Shown piece by piece: positions 1-7,850 of a DNA stretch of 64,000 nucleotides (positions are counted from its first letter, which is position 1; every line of letters starts with the position of its first letter). Source of the DNA: Hominiventricola aquisgranensis. Its GTDB lineage: Bacteria; Bacillota; Clostridia; Lachnospirales; Lachnospiraceae. The translations under genes and the position numbers were made by a program. Where the stretch lies: positions 95,950 through 159,949 of the forward strand of contig NZ_JBBMFC010000004.1 of the NCBI RefSeq assembly GCF_040096225.1. Reading direction: 5' to 3'. The notes under the pieces are model-generated. The model worked only from the letters and a program-made list of their open reading frames with translations. It was not told the origin of the DNA and ran no database searches.

Positions 1-1713
1 GCGTGGCTTGTGGATATGCTGAATTATTATATGGATGCCACAGGGGATGTGCATGTGAAGAAATACCTGAAACTTCTGGGCATTCAGCAGCAAAAGCGCC
101 GGGCAGCAGCTGGTTATGTAGTGATCCACGGGGACGTACAGCAGGAGATCCCAAAAGGAACCAGACTCTTCGCAGGTGATATCTCTTTTGAGACAGCGGA
201 AGAATGGAAAGGTTCAGAAAACAGATTCTGTTCCTTCCTGCGGCAGATAGAAGATCAGTACCTGGATCTGACTGCATTTGCAGGTACCGACGGAGAATAT
301 GCCGATATTTTTCAGCCGGAAGAACAGGCAGCACAGGCTGTGTGTCTTGGATTTTCAAAGCCGCTGCAGGCGGAAGACAGGATCTATATCTGTGTGGAAT
401 ATCAGGAGAGGAGAAATCCTTTTGATCAGACCTTCCGTCTGGGAACACTGGAATGGCAGGTGTTTACTGAAGAAGGCTGGAAGACAGTGGAAGTGGAAGA
501 CGAGACTTGCGGATTTTTAAGAAGCGGATTTGTGACGCTTAAAGATATGGCGCCTATGGCAGTATGGAGTCCTATGTTCGGCAATGGACGGGCATACTAT
601 CTGAAAGCCAATCTGCAGGAAAATACATATGACAGTTGTCCGCGGATAGGCATGGTGTATGTGAATCCTCTGAAGGTCATCCAGCAGCACACAGTCTGTA
701 AAGAGGGAGAACTGCTGCCAGAGCTTCTGATCGGAACCACTGATGGATGTGCAGGGCAGAGCCTTCTGTTTGATTATCCCTATGCATATAAGTTTTCCCT
801 GGCGGTTGTGGGAGAGGATGGAGAGGTAGAAACCTATCATTATGCAGAAGATCTGGAGGAAGCAGGCTACAAGGATCGGGTATTCACATATGAGGAAGAG
901 ACTCAGAGCATCCGCTTTGGTGATGGGATTCATGGAGTGATCCCGAGACAGAATAAAGATATTTATGTGACAGGGTTGATCTGTTCTCTGTGCGGCAATG
1001 GAAATGTGCAGGCAGGAGAACTGAACCGGTTTGAAGATCCGACCATCAGAGCAGCTGTCAGCAATCCACTGCCAGTGGATGGAGGACAGGATGCAGAGAC
1101 CATCCGTGATATGAAAAAGCGGATGCAGAAGGAATTGTTCATTCAGAACCGGATGGCCTCACAGACAGATTATGAGACCATCGTAAAGCAGACACCGGGC
1201 CTTATGATCGATCTGGTGCAGGTGATCCCTGGAAAAGAATATGGCGTCATGCATCGCCAGAACCGGAGTGAAAATGAAGTGGTTGTAGTGGTCAAGCCGT
1301 GGAGCGATGAAAAAAAACCAGTTTTGAAAGAACAGTACCGAAAAGCCATTGAGGACTATATCGAACCATATCGGCTGATCAATACCAAGGTGACGGTGGA
1401 ATCTGCCAGATATGCAGGTATCTGCGTACATGGAAAGATCGCATTGGAGCAGGATTCTCCAAAGACCAGAAAAGCGGTACTGGAACGGATCAGCAGGGAG
1501 CTTTCTTATACAGAACGAAAGCATCCTTTTGGAACGGTGATTTCTTATGGACAGTTGTTTACAGCACTGGAAAATACCGAAGGGGTAAAAAAGGTACTGG
1601 AACTGAATCTGGAGAGAACTGGAAATGCAGCCAGAAAGAATGACAGAGGAGATGTGCTTCTGGATGCAGATGCGCTGGGGATCCTGGAGGAGACAGATCT
1701 GGAATTTTGCTAG
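1..1713 (+). CDS. Baseplate J-like protein of a phage-tail-like / contractile injection locus (5' end outside window)
   Basis: The reading frame is open from base 1. The first internal start-like codon is the GTG at 10, but the residues before and after it read as continuous protein, so the true start is probably upstream. At least 570 codons are visible. The pattern FGDGIHGVIP near residue 305, a conserved VDGGQDAETI segment and a C-terminal region with a periplasmic-baseplate flavour match the putative baseplate assembly family (TIGR02243, related to gpJ and Afp11). Such proteins form the wedge that joins the tail tube and sheath to the fibres. The next gene, 18 bases downstream, is a second tail-type protein, which supports a tail-like apparatus rather than an orphan. 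Function is by family resemblance. Confidence 0.72.
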   Translation, partial: AWLVDMLNYYMDATGDVHVKKYLKLLGIQQQKRRAAAGYVVIHGDVQQEIPKGTRLFAGDISFETAEEWKGSENRFCSFLRQIEDQYLDLTAFAGTDGEYADIFQPEEQAAQAVCLGFSKPLQAEDRIYICVEYQERRNPFDQTFRLGTLEWQVFTEEGWKTVEVEDETCGFLRSGFVTLKDMAPMAVWSPMFGNGRAYYLKANLQENTYDSCPRIGMVYVNPLKVIQQHTVCKEGELLPELLIGTTDGCAGQSLLFDYPYAYKFSLAVVGEDGEVETYHYAEDLEEAGYKDRVFTYEEETQSIRFGDGIHGVIPRQNKDIYVTGLICSLCGNGNVQAGELNRFEDPTIRAAVSNPLPVDGGQDAETIRDMKKRMQKELFIQNRMASQTDYETIVKQTPGLMIDLVQVIPGKEYGVMHRQNRSENEVVVVVKPWSDEKKPVLKEQYRKAIEDYIEPYRLINTKVTVESARYAGICVHGKIALEQDSPKTRKAVLERISRELSYTERKHPFGTVISYGQLFTALENTEGVKKVLELNLERTGNAARKNDRGDVLLDADALGILEETDLEFC

Positions 1714-1731
1714 GAAGGAGGAACACCGGCT

Positions 1732-2826
1732 ATGATGGAAGAAGGAAAAAAGATTAATTTTTACCGGCTGGGTCTGGAAAATGGAAGACGGTACCGGATG
1801 GAGCTGACAGATGAATACAGACTTACCGGAACAGGCGGCGGTGTGTTCCTGTATCTGGCGCCAGTTTATGACTCCAGAGATCGGGATGGATCCTGGCATA
1901 GACTGGTTCTGGAGGGCGATTTTTATCGTTGCAAATATGAAGTATTGGTCATGGCGACCAATGAGAATCTGACAGAGCAGACAGAAAAAGCATGGGAAGA
2001 GGGCAGTTCACCGGATCTGTTCTGGCCGGAGGGCTCTTATGTACGGAAAGTAAATACAGATGATTTTCTGCTCCATGAACTGAAAGGCCGGTATCTGTGG
2101 GTACTGATCCGAATATCGGGAGCTGCCGTTGACAGTCATTTCTGTATGGAAGGATTTCGTGTGGAATTTCCGTGGACCAGTTTTTCTGGTTATCTTCCGG
2201 AGATCTATCAGGAAGCCGGACAGAATTCATTTTTTGAGCGTTATATGGCGGTCTTCCAGAGCATGTACGAAGATCTGGAGCAGCAGGTAGATCATCTGCC
2301 CCGGATCCTGGACTATGAGAGCACACCGGACGAAAATCTTGGAACGCTTCTTACGTGGACAGGAAAGCCTTATGGAGGCGCAGAACCTGGAGCGGAGAAG
2401 ATCCGTATGCTAATCCGGGATTTAAGCAAGATCCAGACCGGAAAAGGTACGGTACGGGTGATGAAGCAGATGATCCAGTTTGTTACCGGTCGGGACGCGG
2501 TAATCATGGAGTATTTTAAGTGGCATGACTGGATGCGCAGAGGAGCCAGCCAGTTAGAGCGGTATGAGAAGCTGTTTGGAAAAAATGAAGATCAGTTCTG
2601 TGTGATCCTGGATCTGACAAGGGAAGGTCAGCCAGTGGTGCCGGAGGAGCTTCAGAAACTTCTGCAGGAATACACGCCTCTTGGTATGAACAGTAATCTG
2701 ATTTTTCTTGACTGGTCCAGCCAGATGGATACGCACTGTTATCTTGATAAAAACAGCCGGCTGGCAATTCCGGAGCGTGCGGATACCAGTGGATTCTCGC
2801 TGGATGGAAATTATGTACTTGGATGA
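1732..2826 (+). CDS. Phage tail-like protein (TIGR02242-type), last gene of the tail locus
   Basis: This 364-residue protein starts at an ATG behind a GGAAGGAGG-like site. The N-terminal half (about 1-155) is a beta-rich stretch I cannot name. The C-terminal half starts at about residue 160 with a pattern typical of the tail_TIGR02242 domain: SGYLPEIYQE, then FFERYMAVFQSMYEDLEQQVDHLPRILD, split here as FFERYMAVFQ and SMYEDLEQQV, followed by a TPDENLGTLLTW-like segment. In eCIS and tailocin clusters this type of gene follows baseplate J. No lysis, fibre or toxin gene follows; a thiamine operon begins directly after. It may therefore close the locus. The cargo or fibre genes would have to lie upstream of the window. 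Confidence 0.68.
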   Translation: MMEEGKKINFYRLGLENGRRYRMELTDEYRLTGTGGGVFLYLAPVYDSRDRDGSWHRLVLEGDFYRCKYEVLVMATNENLTEQTEKAWEEGSSPDLFWPEGSYVRKVNTDDFLLHELKGRYLWVLIRISGAAVDSHFCMEGFRVEFPWTSFSGYLPEIYQEAGQNSFFERYMAVFQSMYEDLEQQVDHLPRILDYESTPDENLGTLLTWTGKPYGGAEPGAEKIRMLIRDLSKIQTGKGTVRVMKQMIQFVTGRDAVIMEYFKWHDWMRRGASQLERYEKLFGKNEDQFCVILDLTREGQPVVPEELQKLLQEYTPLGMNSNLIFLDWSSQMDTHCYLDKNSRLAIPERADTSGFSLDGNYVLG

Positions 2827-2835
2827 TTTTGATGC

Positions 2836-2864
2836 TTGCAAATTAAGCGTCAGCCGTGTATAAT
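2836..2864 (+). promoter_or_regulatory. Promoter of the thiamine operon
   Basis: A TTGCAA -35 box (2836-2841) and a perfect TATAAT -10 box (2859-2864) are separated by 17 bases. Transcription would begin at about 2871, which is where the TPP aptamer begins. The promoter sits just past the stop of the tail protein, so the thi operon is independently transcribed. Confidence 0.8.
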
Positions 2865-2870
2865 GGTCAG

Positions 2871-2957
2871 AAATAGGGAGCTCAAATAGATGGGCTGAGA
2901 GTAGACTTTTTAGTCTTGACCTGGAACCTGATTTGGATAATGCCAACGTAGGGAAAT
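2871..2957 (+). promoter_or_regulatory. TPP (THI-box) riboswitch aptamer
   Basis: The hallmark elements appear in order: AGGGAGC on the 5' side, GGGCTGAGAG (2892-2901), a variable P3a-like hairpin (GACTTTTTAGTC), then GGAACCTGATTTGGATAATG and CAACGTAGGGAA. These are the conserved J2/3, J4/5 and closing helix of the thiamine pyrophosphate sensor. It lies directly upstream of thiS-thiF-thiG-thiH-thiE, the expected regulon. TPP binding should favour the terminator at 3041-3083. Confidence 0.95.
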
Positions 2958-3040
2958 ACATGTCGCAAAGAAATGCACTTATGTGTCGTTGCTCTCTGTT
3001 TTGTGTGAACTGGGGGCACCACTTTTCACAGAGTATGACA

Positions 3041-3083
3041 GGCGCCGAATGATATGCTATGCGTATCATTCGGTGCCTTTTTG
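3041..3083 (+). terminator. Riboswitch-controlled intrinsic terminator
   Basis: A GC-containing arm at 3041-3054 (GGCGCCGAATGATA) pairs with 3065-3078 (TATCATTCGGTGCC) with one G-U pair, followed by a T-run. Between it and the aptamer, ACAGAG at 3027-3032 can pair with CTCTGT at 2994-2999. The GGCACC at 3015-3020 could compete for the 3' arm, a plausible antiterminator. The switch mechanism is inferred; the hairpin is visible. Confidence 0.85.
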
Positions 3084-3122
3084 CTTTTTCAGGGTGTCAG
3101 AACGGTGAAAGGAGAGCTTGTC

Positions 3123-3317
3123 ATGGTAAAGATCAATGGAGAAGACAAAGAGATTGCCGGAAGAAATCTTCTGGAATATCTCAATGAAGCCGGATTTGAA
3201 ACAGAACGGGTGGTTGTAGAGAAAAACCTTGAGATCATCCCAAAAGATCAGTTCGGACAGGTGGTCATCCAGGATGAAGATGTGATTGAAGTTGTGAGAT
3301 TTGTCGGTGGAGGTTGA
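3123..3317 (+). CDS. thiS: ThiS sulfur-carrier protein for thiazole synthesis
   Basis: This 64-residue ubiquitin-like carrier has the family's usual size. The C-terminus ends in VGGG, and the terminal Gly-Gly is the site that is adenylated and converted to thiocarboxylate as the sulfur donor for ThiG. The frame is open further upstream, to 3054, but that would run into the terminator hairpin. The ATG at 3123 has a GGAGAGC Shine-Dalgarno and gives a canonical MVKINGE start. It is the first gene of the operon, 3 bases before thiF. Confidence 0.93.
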   Translation: MVKINGEDKEIAGRNLLEYLNEAGFETERVVVEKNLEIIPKDQFGQVVIQDEDVIEVVRFVGGG

Positions 3318-3320
3318 GAG

Positions 3321-3980
3321 ATGACAAGGATGCAGAAGGAAATGCAGGAGCGGATCTCCAGGGAACAGCTGGATCAGGCATTTGATGCCAGATTTCCAGA
3401 AGAGATGCGGACAAAACTGCGCAATGCCAGAGTGGCTGTGGCAGGACTTGGAGGATTGGGATCCAATATTGCAGTGATGCTTGCCAGAAGTGGAGTCGGT
3501 GAGCTTCTGCTGGTGGATTTTGATACGGTGGATGTGACCAATCTGAATCGGCAGATGTATTTGATCCCTCAGCTTGGCAAGCCAAAAGCAGAAGCATTGC
3601 CGGAGATTCTGTATCAGATCAATCCATATCTGACATATCGCTCCGTGTGTATAAAAGTTACACCGGATAATGTAAAGGAACTGTTTTCAGAATATCCGAT
3701 CGTATGTGAAGCATTTGATAAGCCGGATCAGAAAGCCATGCTTGTCCGGGAACTGCTTATGCAGTGTCCTAAGACAATCGTGGTGTCGGGAAATGGTATG
3801 GCGGGGTATGCAGATGCCAATGAGATCCGTACCTGTCAGGTGATGAAACGATTATATGTGTGCGGAGATCAAAGTACGGATGTTGGAAATGGAATCGGAC
3901 TGATCGCACCAAGAGTGGCAGTCTGTGCTGCACATGAAGCGAACAAAGTGCTGCAGTTGATTATGCAGACAGAATCATAG
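3321..3980 (+). CDS. thiF: ThiF adenylyltransferase (ThiS activation)
   Basis: This 219-residue protein of the E1-like ThiF/MoeB/HesA superfamily has a Rossmann nucleotide-binding motif GLGGLGSN at about residues 42-49. It is followed by DFDTVDVTNLNRQMY, the ATP and Mg-binding Asp/Arg region. It should activate the ThiS C-terminus as acyl-adenylate. It is shorter than MoeB, and I see no pair of CxxC zinc ligands, consistent with the compact clostridial ThiF type (family 2). The start at 3321 follows the GGAGG that overlaps the end of thiS, so the two are probably translationally coupled. Confidence 0.92.
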   Translation: MTRMQKEMQERISREQLDQAFDARFPEEMRTKLRNARVAVAGLGGLGSNIAVMLARSGVGELLLVDFDTVDVTNLNRQMYLIPQLGKPKAEALPEILYQINPYLTYRSVCIKVTPDNVKELFSEYPIVCEAFDKPDQKAMLVRELLMQCPKTIVVSGNGMAGYADANEIRTCQVMKRLYVCGDQSTDVGNGIGLIAPRVAVCAAHEANKVLQLIMQTES

Positions 3981-4001
3981 TTTACGAAAAGGGGAAGAAA
4001 C

Positions 4002-4766
4002 ATGGAAGATAAATTTATATTAGGTGGTAAAGAATTTCACAGTCGTTTTATTCTGGGTTCAGGAAAATATAATCTGAACCTGATCAAGGCAGCAGTAGAG
4101 CAGGGAGGAGCAGAGATCATCACGCTTGCTCTGCGCCGTGCCAACACACAGGAAAGTGAAAATATTCTGGACTTTATTCCGAAGGGAGTGACACTTCTTC
4201 CGAACACCTCAGGTGCAAGAACTGCAGAGGAGGCAGTCCGGATCGCACGTCTGAGCAGAGCTATGGGATGTGGAGATTTTGTAAAAGTGGAGATCATGCG
4301 GGATGCAAAATATCTGTTCCCGGATAATTATGAGACAGTAAAAGCAACGGAAATCCTTGCAAAAGAGGGATTTGTAGTGCTTCCGTATATGAATCCGGAT
4401 CTGAATGTGGCAAGAGATCTGCAGAATGCAGGCGCAGCAGCTGTCATGCCGCTGGCAGCGCCGATCGGAAGCAACAAAGGTCTTGCAACGAAAGCGATGA
4501 TCCGGGTTCTGATCGATGAGATCGATCTGCCGATCATTGTGGACGCAGGAATTGGAAAACCATCTCAGGCATGTGAAGCCATGGAAATGGGAGCAGCAGC
4601 CATCATGGCAAATACAGCCATTGCTACAGCTGGAAATGTACCGGAGATGGCAGCCGCATTCAAGCTTGCTATTGAAGCCGGAAGAAAAGCATATCTGACA
4701 GGAATGGGAAGAGTCCTTGCCAGAGGTGGAAGTGCATCAGATCCACTGACAGGATTTCTGCATTAG
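4002..4766 (+). CDS. thiG: Thiazole synthase ThiG
   Basis: This 254-residue TIM-barrel enzyme builds the thiazole phosphate ring from 1-deoxyxylulose 5-phosphate, dehydroglycine and ThiS thiocarboxylate. Conserved segments are GSGKYN near the start, the Schiff-base lysine region FVKVEIM (about residue 92-98), LPYMNPD and a phosphate-binding VDAGIGKPSQA. Length matches the family. It has a GGGGAAG ribosome-binding site and lies 21 bases after thiF. ThiH supplies dehydroglycine in this operon, because no glycine oxidase gene (thiO) is present. Confidence 0.96.
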   Translation: MEDKFILGGKEFHSRFILGSGKYNLNLIKAAVEQGGAEIITLALRRANTQESENILDFIPKGVTLLPNTSGARTAEEAVRIARLSRAMGCGDFVKVEIMRDAKYLFPDNYETVKATEILAKEGFVVLPYMNPDLNVARDLQNAGAAAVMPLAAPIGSNKGLATKAMIRVLIDEIDLPIIVDAGIGKPSQACEAMEMGAAAIMANTAIATAGNVPEMAAAFKLAIEAGRKAYLTGMGRVLARGGSASDPLTGFLH

Positions 4767-4778
4767 GGAGGAATGGTC

Positions 4779-6038
4779 ATGAATGAAGAAAATCAGGTAT
4801 ATTTTGTAGACAGTGATACACTGCCTCCGGCTGCTCTTGAGAGAAAGCACCGTCTGGAACAGGATCCGTCCTTCCGTACCAATCATATGGAATACATGAA
4901 AGGAATGGAGATCATACAGTCCGATATCAAGGATAAAGTGCTCAAAGCCATGGATGAATTTGACTATGATGCTTACACTGCAGCGGACGTGGAGAGGGCT
5001 CTTTCTCATGAGACCTGTTCCGTAGAGGATTTTAAGGCACTGATCTCTCCGGCAGCAGCTCCTTACCTGGAACAGATGGCTAGGAAGGCAGAAGAAGTCA
5101 CGAAGAATCATTTTGGAAATACTGTCTATATTTTTACACCTCTTTATATTGCCAACTACTGTCAGAATTACTGCATATACTGCGGATTCAACTGTTACAA
5201 CAACATTCGCAGAAAGAAGCTGACTTTTGAAGAAATCGAGCATGAGATGCAGGTGATCGCAAAGACCGGTATGGAGGAGATCCTGATCCTGACAGGTGAG
5301 AGCAGGACCTATTCAGATGTGACGTATATCGGAAAAGCAGTGAAGATCGCGCGGAAATATTTTAAAAATATCGGCATTGAGATCTATCCGGTCAATGTGG
5401 ATGAATACCGGTATCTGCACGAATGTGGGGTAGATTATGTGACGGTATTTCAGGAGACATACAACACGGATAAATACGAGACGCTGCATCTGATGGGGCA
5501 CAAGAGGGTGTGGCCTTATCGATTTGATGCGCAGGAACGAGCATTGATGGGAGGTATGCGCGGAGCCGGATTTTCAGCACTTTTAGGGCTGGATGATTTC
5601 CGAAAGGATGCGCTGGCAACGGCACTTCACGTCTACTATATCAACCGGAAATATCCACACGCTGAACTTTCTCTGAGTTGTCCGCGCCTCCGTCCGATCG
5701 TAAATAATGATAAGATCAATCCGCGGGATGTGGGAGAGAAGGAACTCTGTCAGGTGTTGTGTGCATATCGGTTGTTCCTGCCCTTTGCAGGAATCACGGT
5801 GTCCAGCCGGGAGAGCGAAAGCTTCCGAAATGGAATTACGAAGATCTGTGCTACGAAAGTCTCCGCAGGCGTTTCTACCGGAATTGGTGATCACGAAGAA
5901 AAATACGAAGGAAAAGAAGATGCAGATGTGGGAGACGAGCAGTTTGAGATTAATGACGACCGCTCCTTTGATAAAATGTATCAGGATATGGAGCGGGGCG
6001 GTCTGCAGCCGGTCCTGAATGACTATATCTATGTATAA
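4779..6038 (+). CDS. thiH: Tyrosine lyase ThiH (radical SAM, 2-iminoacetate synthase)
   Basis: This radical-SAM enzyme cleaves tyrosine to dehydroglycine and p-cresol. The CxxxCxxC cluster motif is visible as CQNYCIYC near residues 127-134. Two ATGs compete. The one at 4773 is only one base after AGGGAGG (4765-4771), whereas 4779 is 7 bases after it and gives MNEENQ, so 4779 is preferred (419 residues). The oxygen-sensitive ThiH route suits an anaerobe. The last 20 bases overlap the next reading frame. Confidence 0.94.
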   Translation: MNEENQVYFVDSDTLPPAALERKHRLEQDPSFRTNHMEYMKGMEIIQSDIKDKVLKAMDEFDYDAYTAADVERALSHETCSVEDFKALISPAAAPYLEQMARKAEEVTKNHFGNTVYIFTPLYIANYCQNYCIYCGFNCYNNIRRKKLTFEEIEHEMQVIAKTGMEEILILTGESRTYSDVTYIGKAVKIARKYFKNIGIEIYPVNVDEYRYLHECGVDYVTVFQETYNTDKYETLHLMGHKRVWPYRFDAQERALMGGMRGAGFSALLGLDDFRKDALATALHVYYINRKYPHAELSLSCPRLRPIVNNDKINPRDVGEKELCQVLCAYRLFLPFAGITVSSRESESFRNGITKICATKVSAGVSTGIGDHEEKYEGKEDADVGDEQFEINDDRSFDKMYQDMERGGLQPVLNDYIYV

Positions 6039-6612
6039 TCCATATGAGCATGCGATTGTGATCACCAATCGGACACTGGTTCAGGGATCATTTCTGGAAC
6101 AGATGGAGAAAGTGGTCTGTCTGCATCCTCAAGGGGTGATCCTCAGGGAAAGAGATCTTTCAGATGAAGAGTATGAAGCTCTGGCCGAAAAAGTGCTTGG
6201 TATCTGTGCAAGAGAGAAGGTATCGTGTTTCCTTCACTCCCGGATCTCGATTGCAAGGAGGCTTGGCTGTACAGATATCCATCTGTCGATTCCGTATGTG
6301 CAGTCAATGTCGGAGACAGAGAGGGAAGAACTTCGGAGGAGCTTTGCACAAGTCAGCATTTCCTGTCATAGTATGGAAGATATGGAACTGGCGGTACAGG
6401 CTGGTGCTTCTCAGATCATTCTTGGCACCATCTTTGAGACAGACTGCAAGAAAGGTCTGCAAGGAAAAGGTGTGGAATTTGTAAGACAGATCTGTGCCAG
6501 GTGTCCGGTCCCGGTCTATGCGATCGGTGGTATGAATCTGGAACGGATCTCACTTGTGCGGCAGGCTGGAGCAGCAGGCGGATGTATGATGTCCGGATTT
6601 ATGAAGTTATAA
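6019..6612 (+). CDS. thiE: Thiamine-phosphate synthase-like protein (ThiE/TenI family)
   Basis: This 197-residue TIM-barrel protein should join the pyrimidine and thiazole phosphates. ITNRTL at the N-terminus, an ILGTIFETDCK-like segment and VYAIGGMN near the C-terminus match ThiE/TenI. It overlaps thiH by 20 bases; an internal ATG at 6031 is an alternative start. Neither has a convincing ribosome-binding site, suggesting coupling to thiH translation. TenI-type members of this family act as thiazole tautomerases, and the sequence is short and divergent, so that role is possible too. It is the last gene before a terminator. Confidence 0.82.
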   Translation: MTISMYNPYEHAIVITNRTLVQGSFLEQMEKVVCLHPQGVILRERDLSDEEYEALAEKVLGICAREKVSCFLHSRISIARRLGCTDIHLSIPYVQSMSETEREELRRSFAQVSISCHSMEDMELAVQAGASQIILGTIFETDCKKGLQGKGVEFVRQICARCPVPVYAIGGMNLERISLVRQAGAAGGCMMSGFMKL

Positions 6613-6618
6613 AATGAT

Positions 6619-6647
6619 TTGTAAATGGTTATGAGCGGTTATATAAT
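6619..6647 (+). promoter_or_regulatory. Promoter for sbcDC
   Basis: A TTGTAA (6619-6624) and a perfect TATAAT (6642-6647) are spaced by 17 bases. The expected start at about 6654 lies in the loop of the thi terminator, so the new transcript lacks the 5' arm and cannot form that hairpin. Confidence 0.6.
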
Positions 6648-6675
6648 GAAAATAACGACTCATAACCATTTTTTT
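6622..6675 (+). terminator. Terminator of the thi operon, overlapping the sbcD promoter
   Basis: A 13-base arm at 6623-6635 (AAATGGTTATGAG) pairs perfectly with 6659-6671 (CTCATAACCATTT), followed by a T-run to 6675. The loop of 23 bases contains the -10 box of the next promoter. Confidence 0.82.
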
Positions 6676-6692
6676 GATAAAGGAGAATATAC

Positions 6693-7850
6693 ATGAGATT
6701 TTTGCATCTGGGAGATCTGCATCTGGGCAAATCCCTGGGAGATTTTGACCTGATCGGAGATCAGAAATATATATTGGATCAGATGCTTGCAGTGATCCGG
6801 GAAAGGACGGTAGATGCGGTACTGATTGCCGGGGATGTGTATGATAAAGCCATTCCCAGTGAGGCTGCCACTAATCTGCTGGATTATTTTCTGTGTCGCC
6901 TGGCAGAAACAGGAGTGAAGACCTTCCTGATCAGCGGTAATCATGATTCTGATGACCGGCTGAACTACGGCAGCCGGTTATTCCAGGATAATCAGATCTT
7001 TATTTCTTCTGTTTTCAGAGGAGAATTGGAGAAATATACCGTAGAAGATGAGCAGGGGGAAGTGGATGTGTATTTGCTTCCATTTGTGAAAGCATCTCAG
7101 GTGCGGCATTATTTTCCAGATGCAAAGATTGACTCCTATGATGATGCAGTGCGTGTGATCATTGAGCATGCTCATCTGGATCGCCAGAAGAGAAATGTGA
7201 TCGTGGCACACCAGTTTGTGGCAGGAAGGTCAGAAGATCCGGTACTGGCAGGTTCGGAGAGCATCGGAACACAGAGTGTGGGACTGGTGGAGAAGATCAG
7301 TTATGACTGCTTTGATCCGTTTGATTATGTGGCGCTGGGGCATATTCATTCGCCTCAGAAAGTAGGAAGAGAAGAAGTTCGATATGCAGGATCACCGCTT
7401 AAATATTCTTTGAGTGAGGTGAATCATATAAAATCTGTGCCATTGGTGACCCTCGGAGAGAAGGGAAAGGTGTCGGTGGAACTGATCCCGCTGTCACCTA
7501 TGAGAGATCTGCGCCATATAAAAGGCTCCATACGAGAATTACTGGATAAGAAACATGTGCAGTCGCCGGAGGACTTTATCTATGCAACTCTTACGGATGA
7601 AGAAATCATAGGTGATGCCATGGGAATCTTTCAACAGGTCTATCCCAATACAGTGAAGATCGACTATGACAATTCCCACACCAGGGAGATCGAGCAGGTG
7701 GATCTTTCCCATATTGTTGAAAATAAATCATTTTCGGAACTGATCAGTGATTTTTATCAGCTCATGTATCAGTGTGAGATCAGTGAAGAAGAGATGGACT
7801 ATATGAAAATGGCAGCGCGGGAGGCAGGAGTGATCCATGAAACCGAGTAA
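6693..7850 (+). CDS. sbcD: Nuclease SbcCD subunit D
   Basis: This 385-residue Mre11-like calcineurin-fold phosphoesterase shows its metal-binding motifs in order: GDLHLGK (residue 7), AGDVYDK (about 49), GNHDSDD (about 82) and GHIHSP (about 217). With SbcC it forms an ATP-dependent exo/endonuclease that cleaves hairpins and blocked DNA ends. It starts behind AAAGGAG and overlaps the start of sbcC by 14 bases, the usual coupled arrangement. Confidence 0.96.
   Translation: MRFLHLGDLHLGKSLGDFDLIGDQKYILDQMLAVIRERTVDAVLIAGDVYDKAIPSEAATNLLDYFLCRLAETGVKTFLISGNHDSDDRLNYGSRLFQDNQIFISSVFRGELEKYTVEDEQGEVDVYLLPFVKASQVRHYFPDAKIDSYDDAVRVIIEHAHLDRQKRNVIVAHQFVAGRSEDPVLAGSESIGTQSVGLVEKISYDCFDPFDYVALGHIHSPQKVGREEVRYAGSPLKYSLSEVNHIKSVPLVTLGEKGKVSVELIPLSPMRDLRHIKGSIRELLDKKHVQSPEDFIYATLTDEEIIGDAMGIFQQVYPNTVKIDYDNSHTREIEQVDLSHIVENKSFSELISDFYQLMYQCEISEEEMDYMKMAAREAGVIHETE

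Noticed and set aside
1159..1899. 246-codon open frame on the - strand across the end of the baseplate gene
   Set aside because: It is antisense to well-supported tail genes, has no ribosome-binding site, and its composition (many Cys, Ser, His) is typical of a shadow frame.
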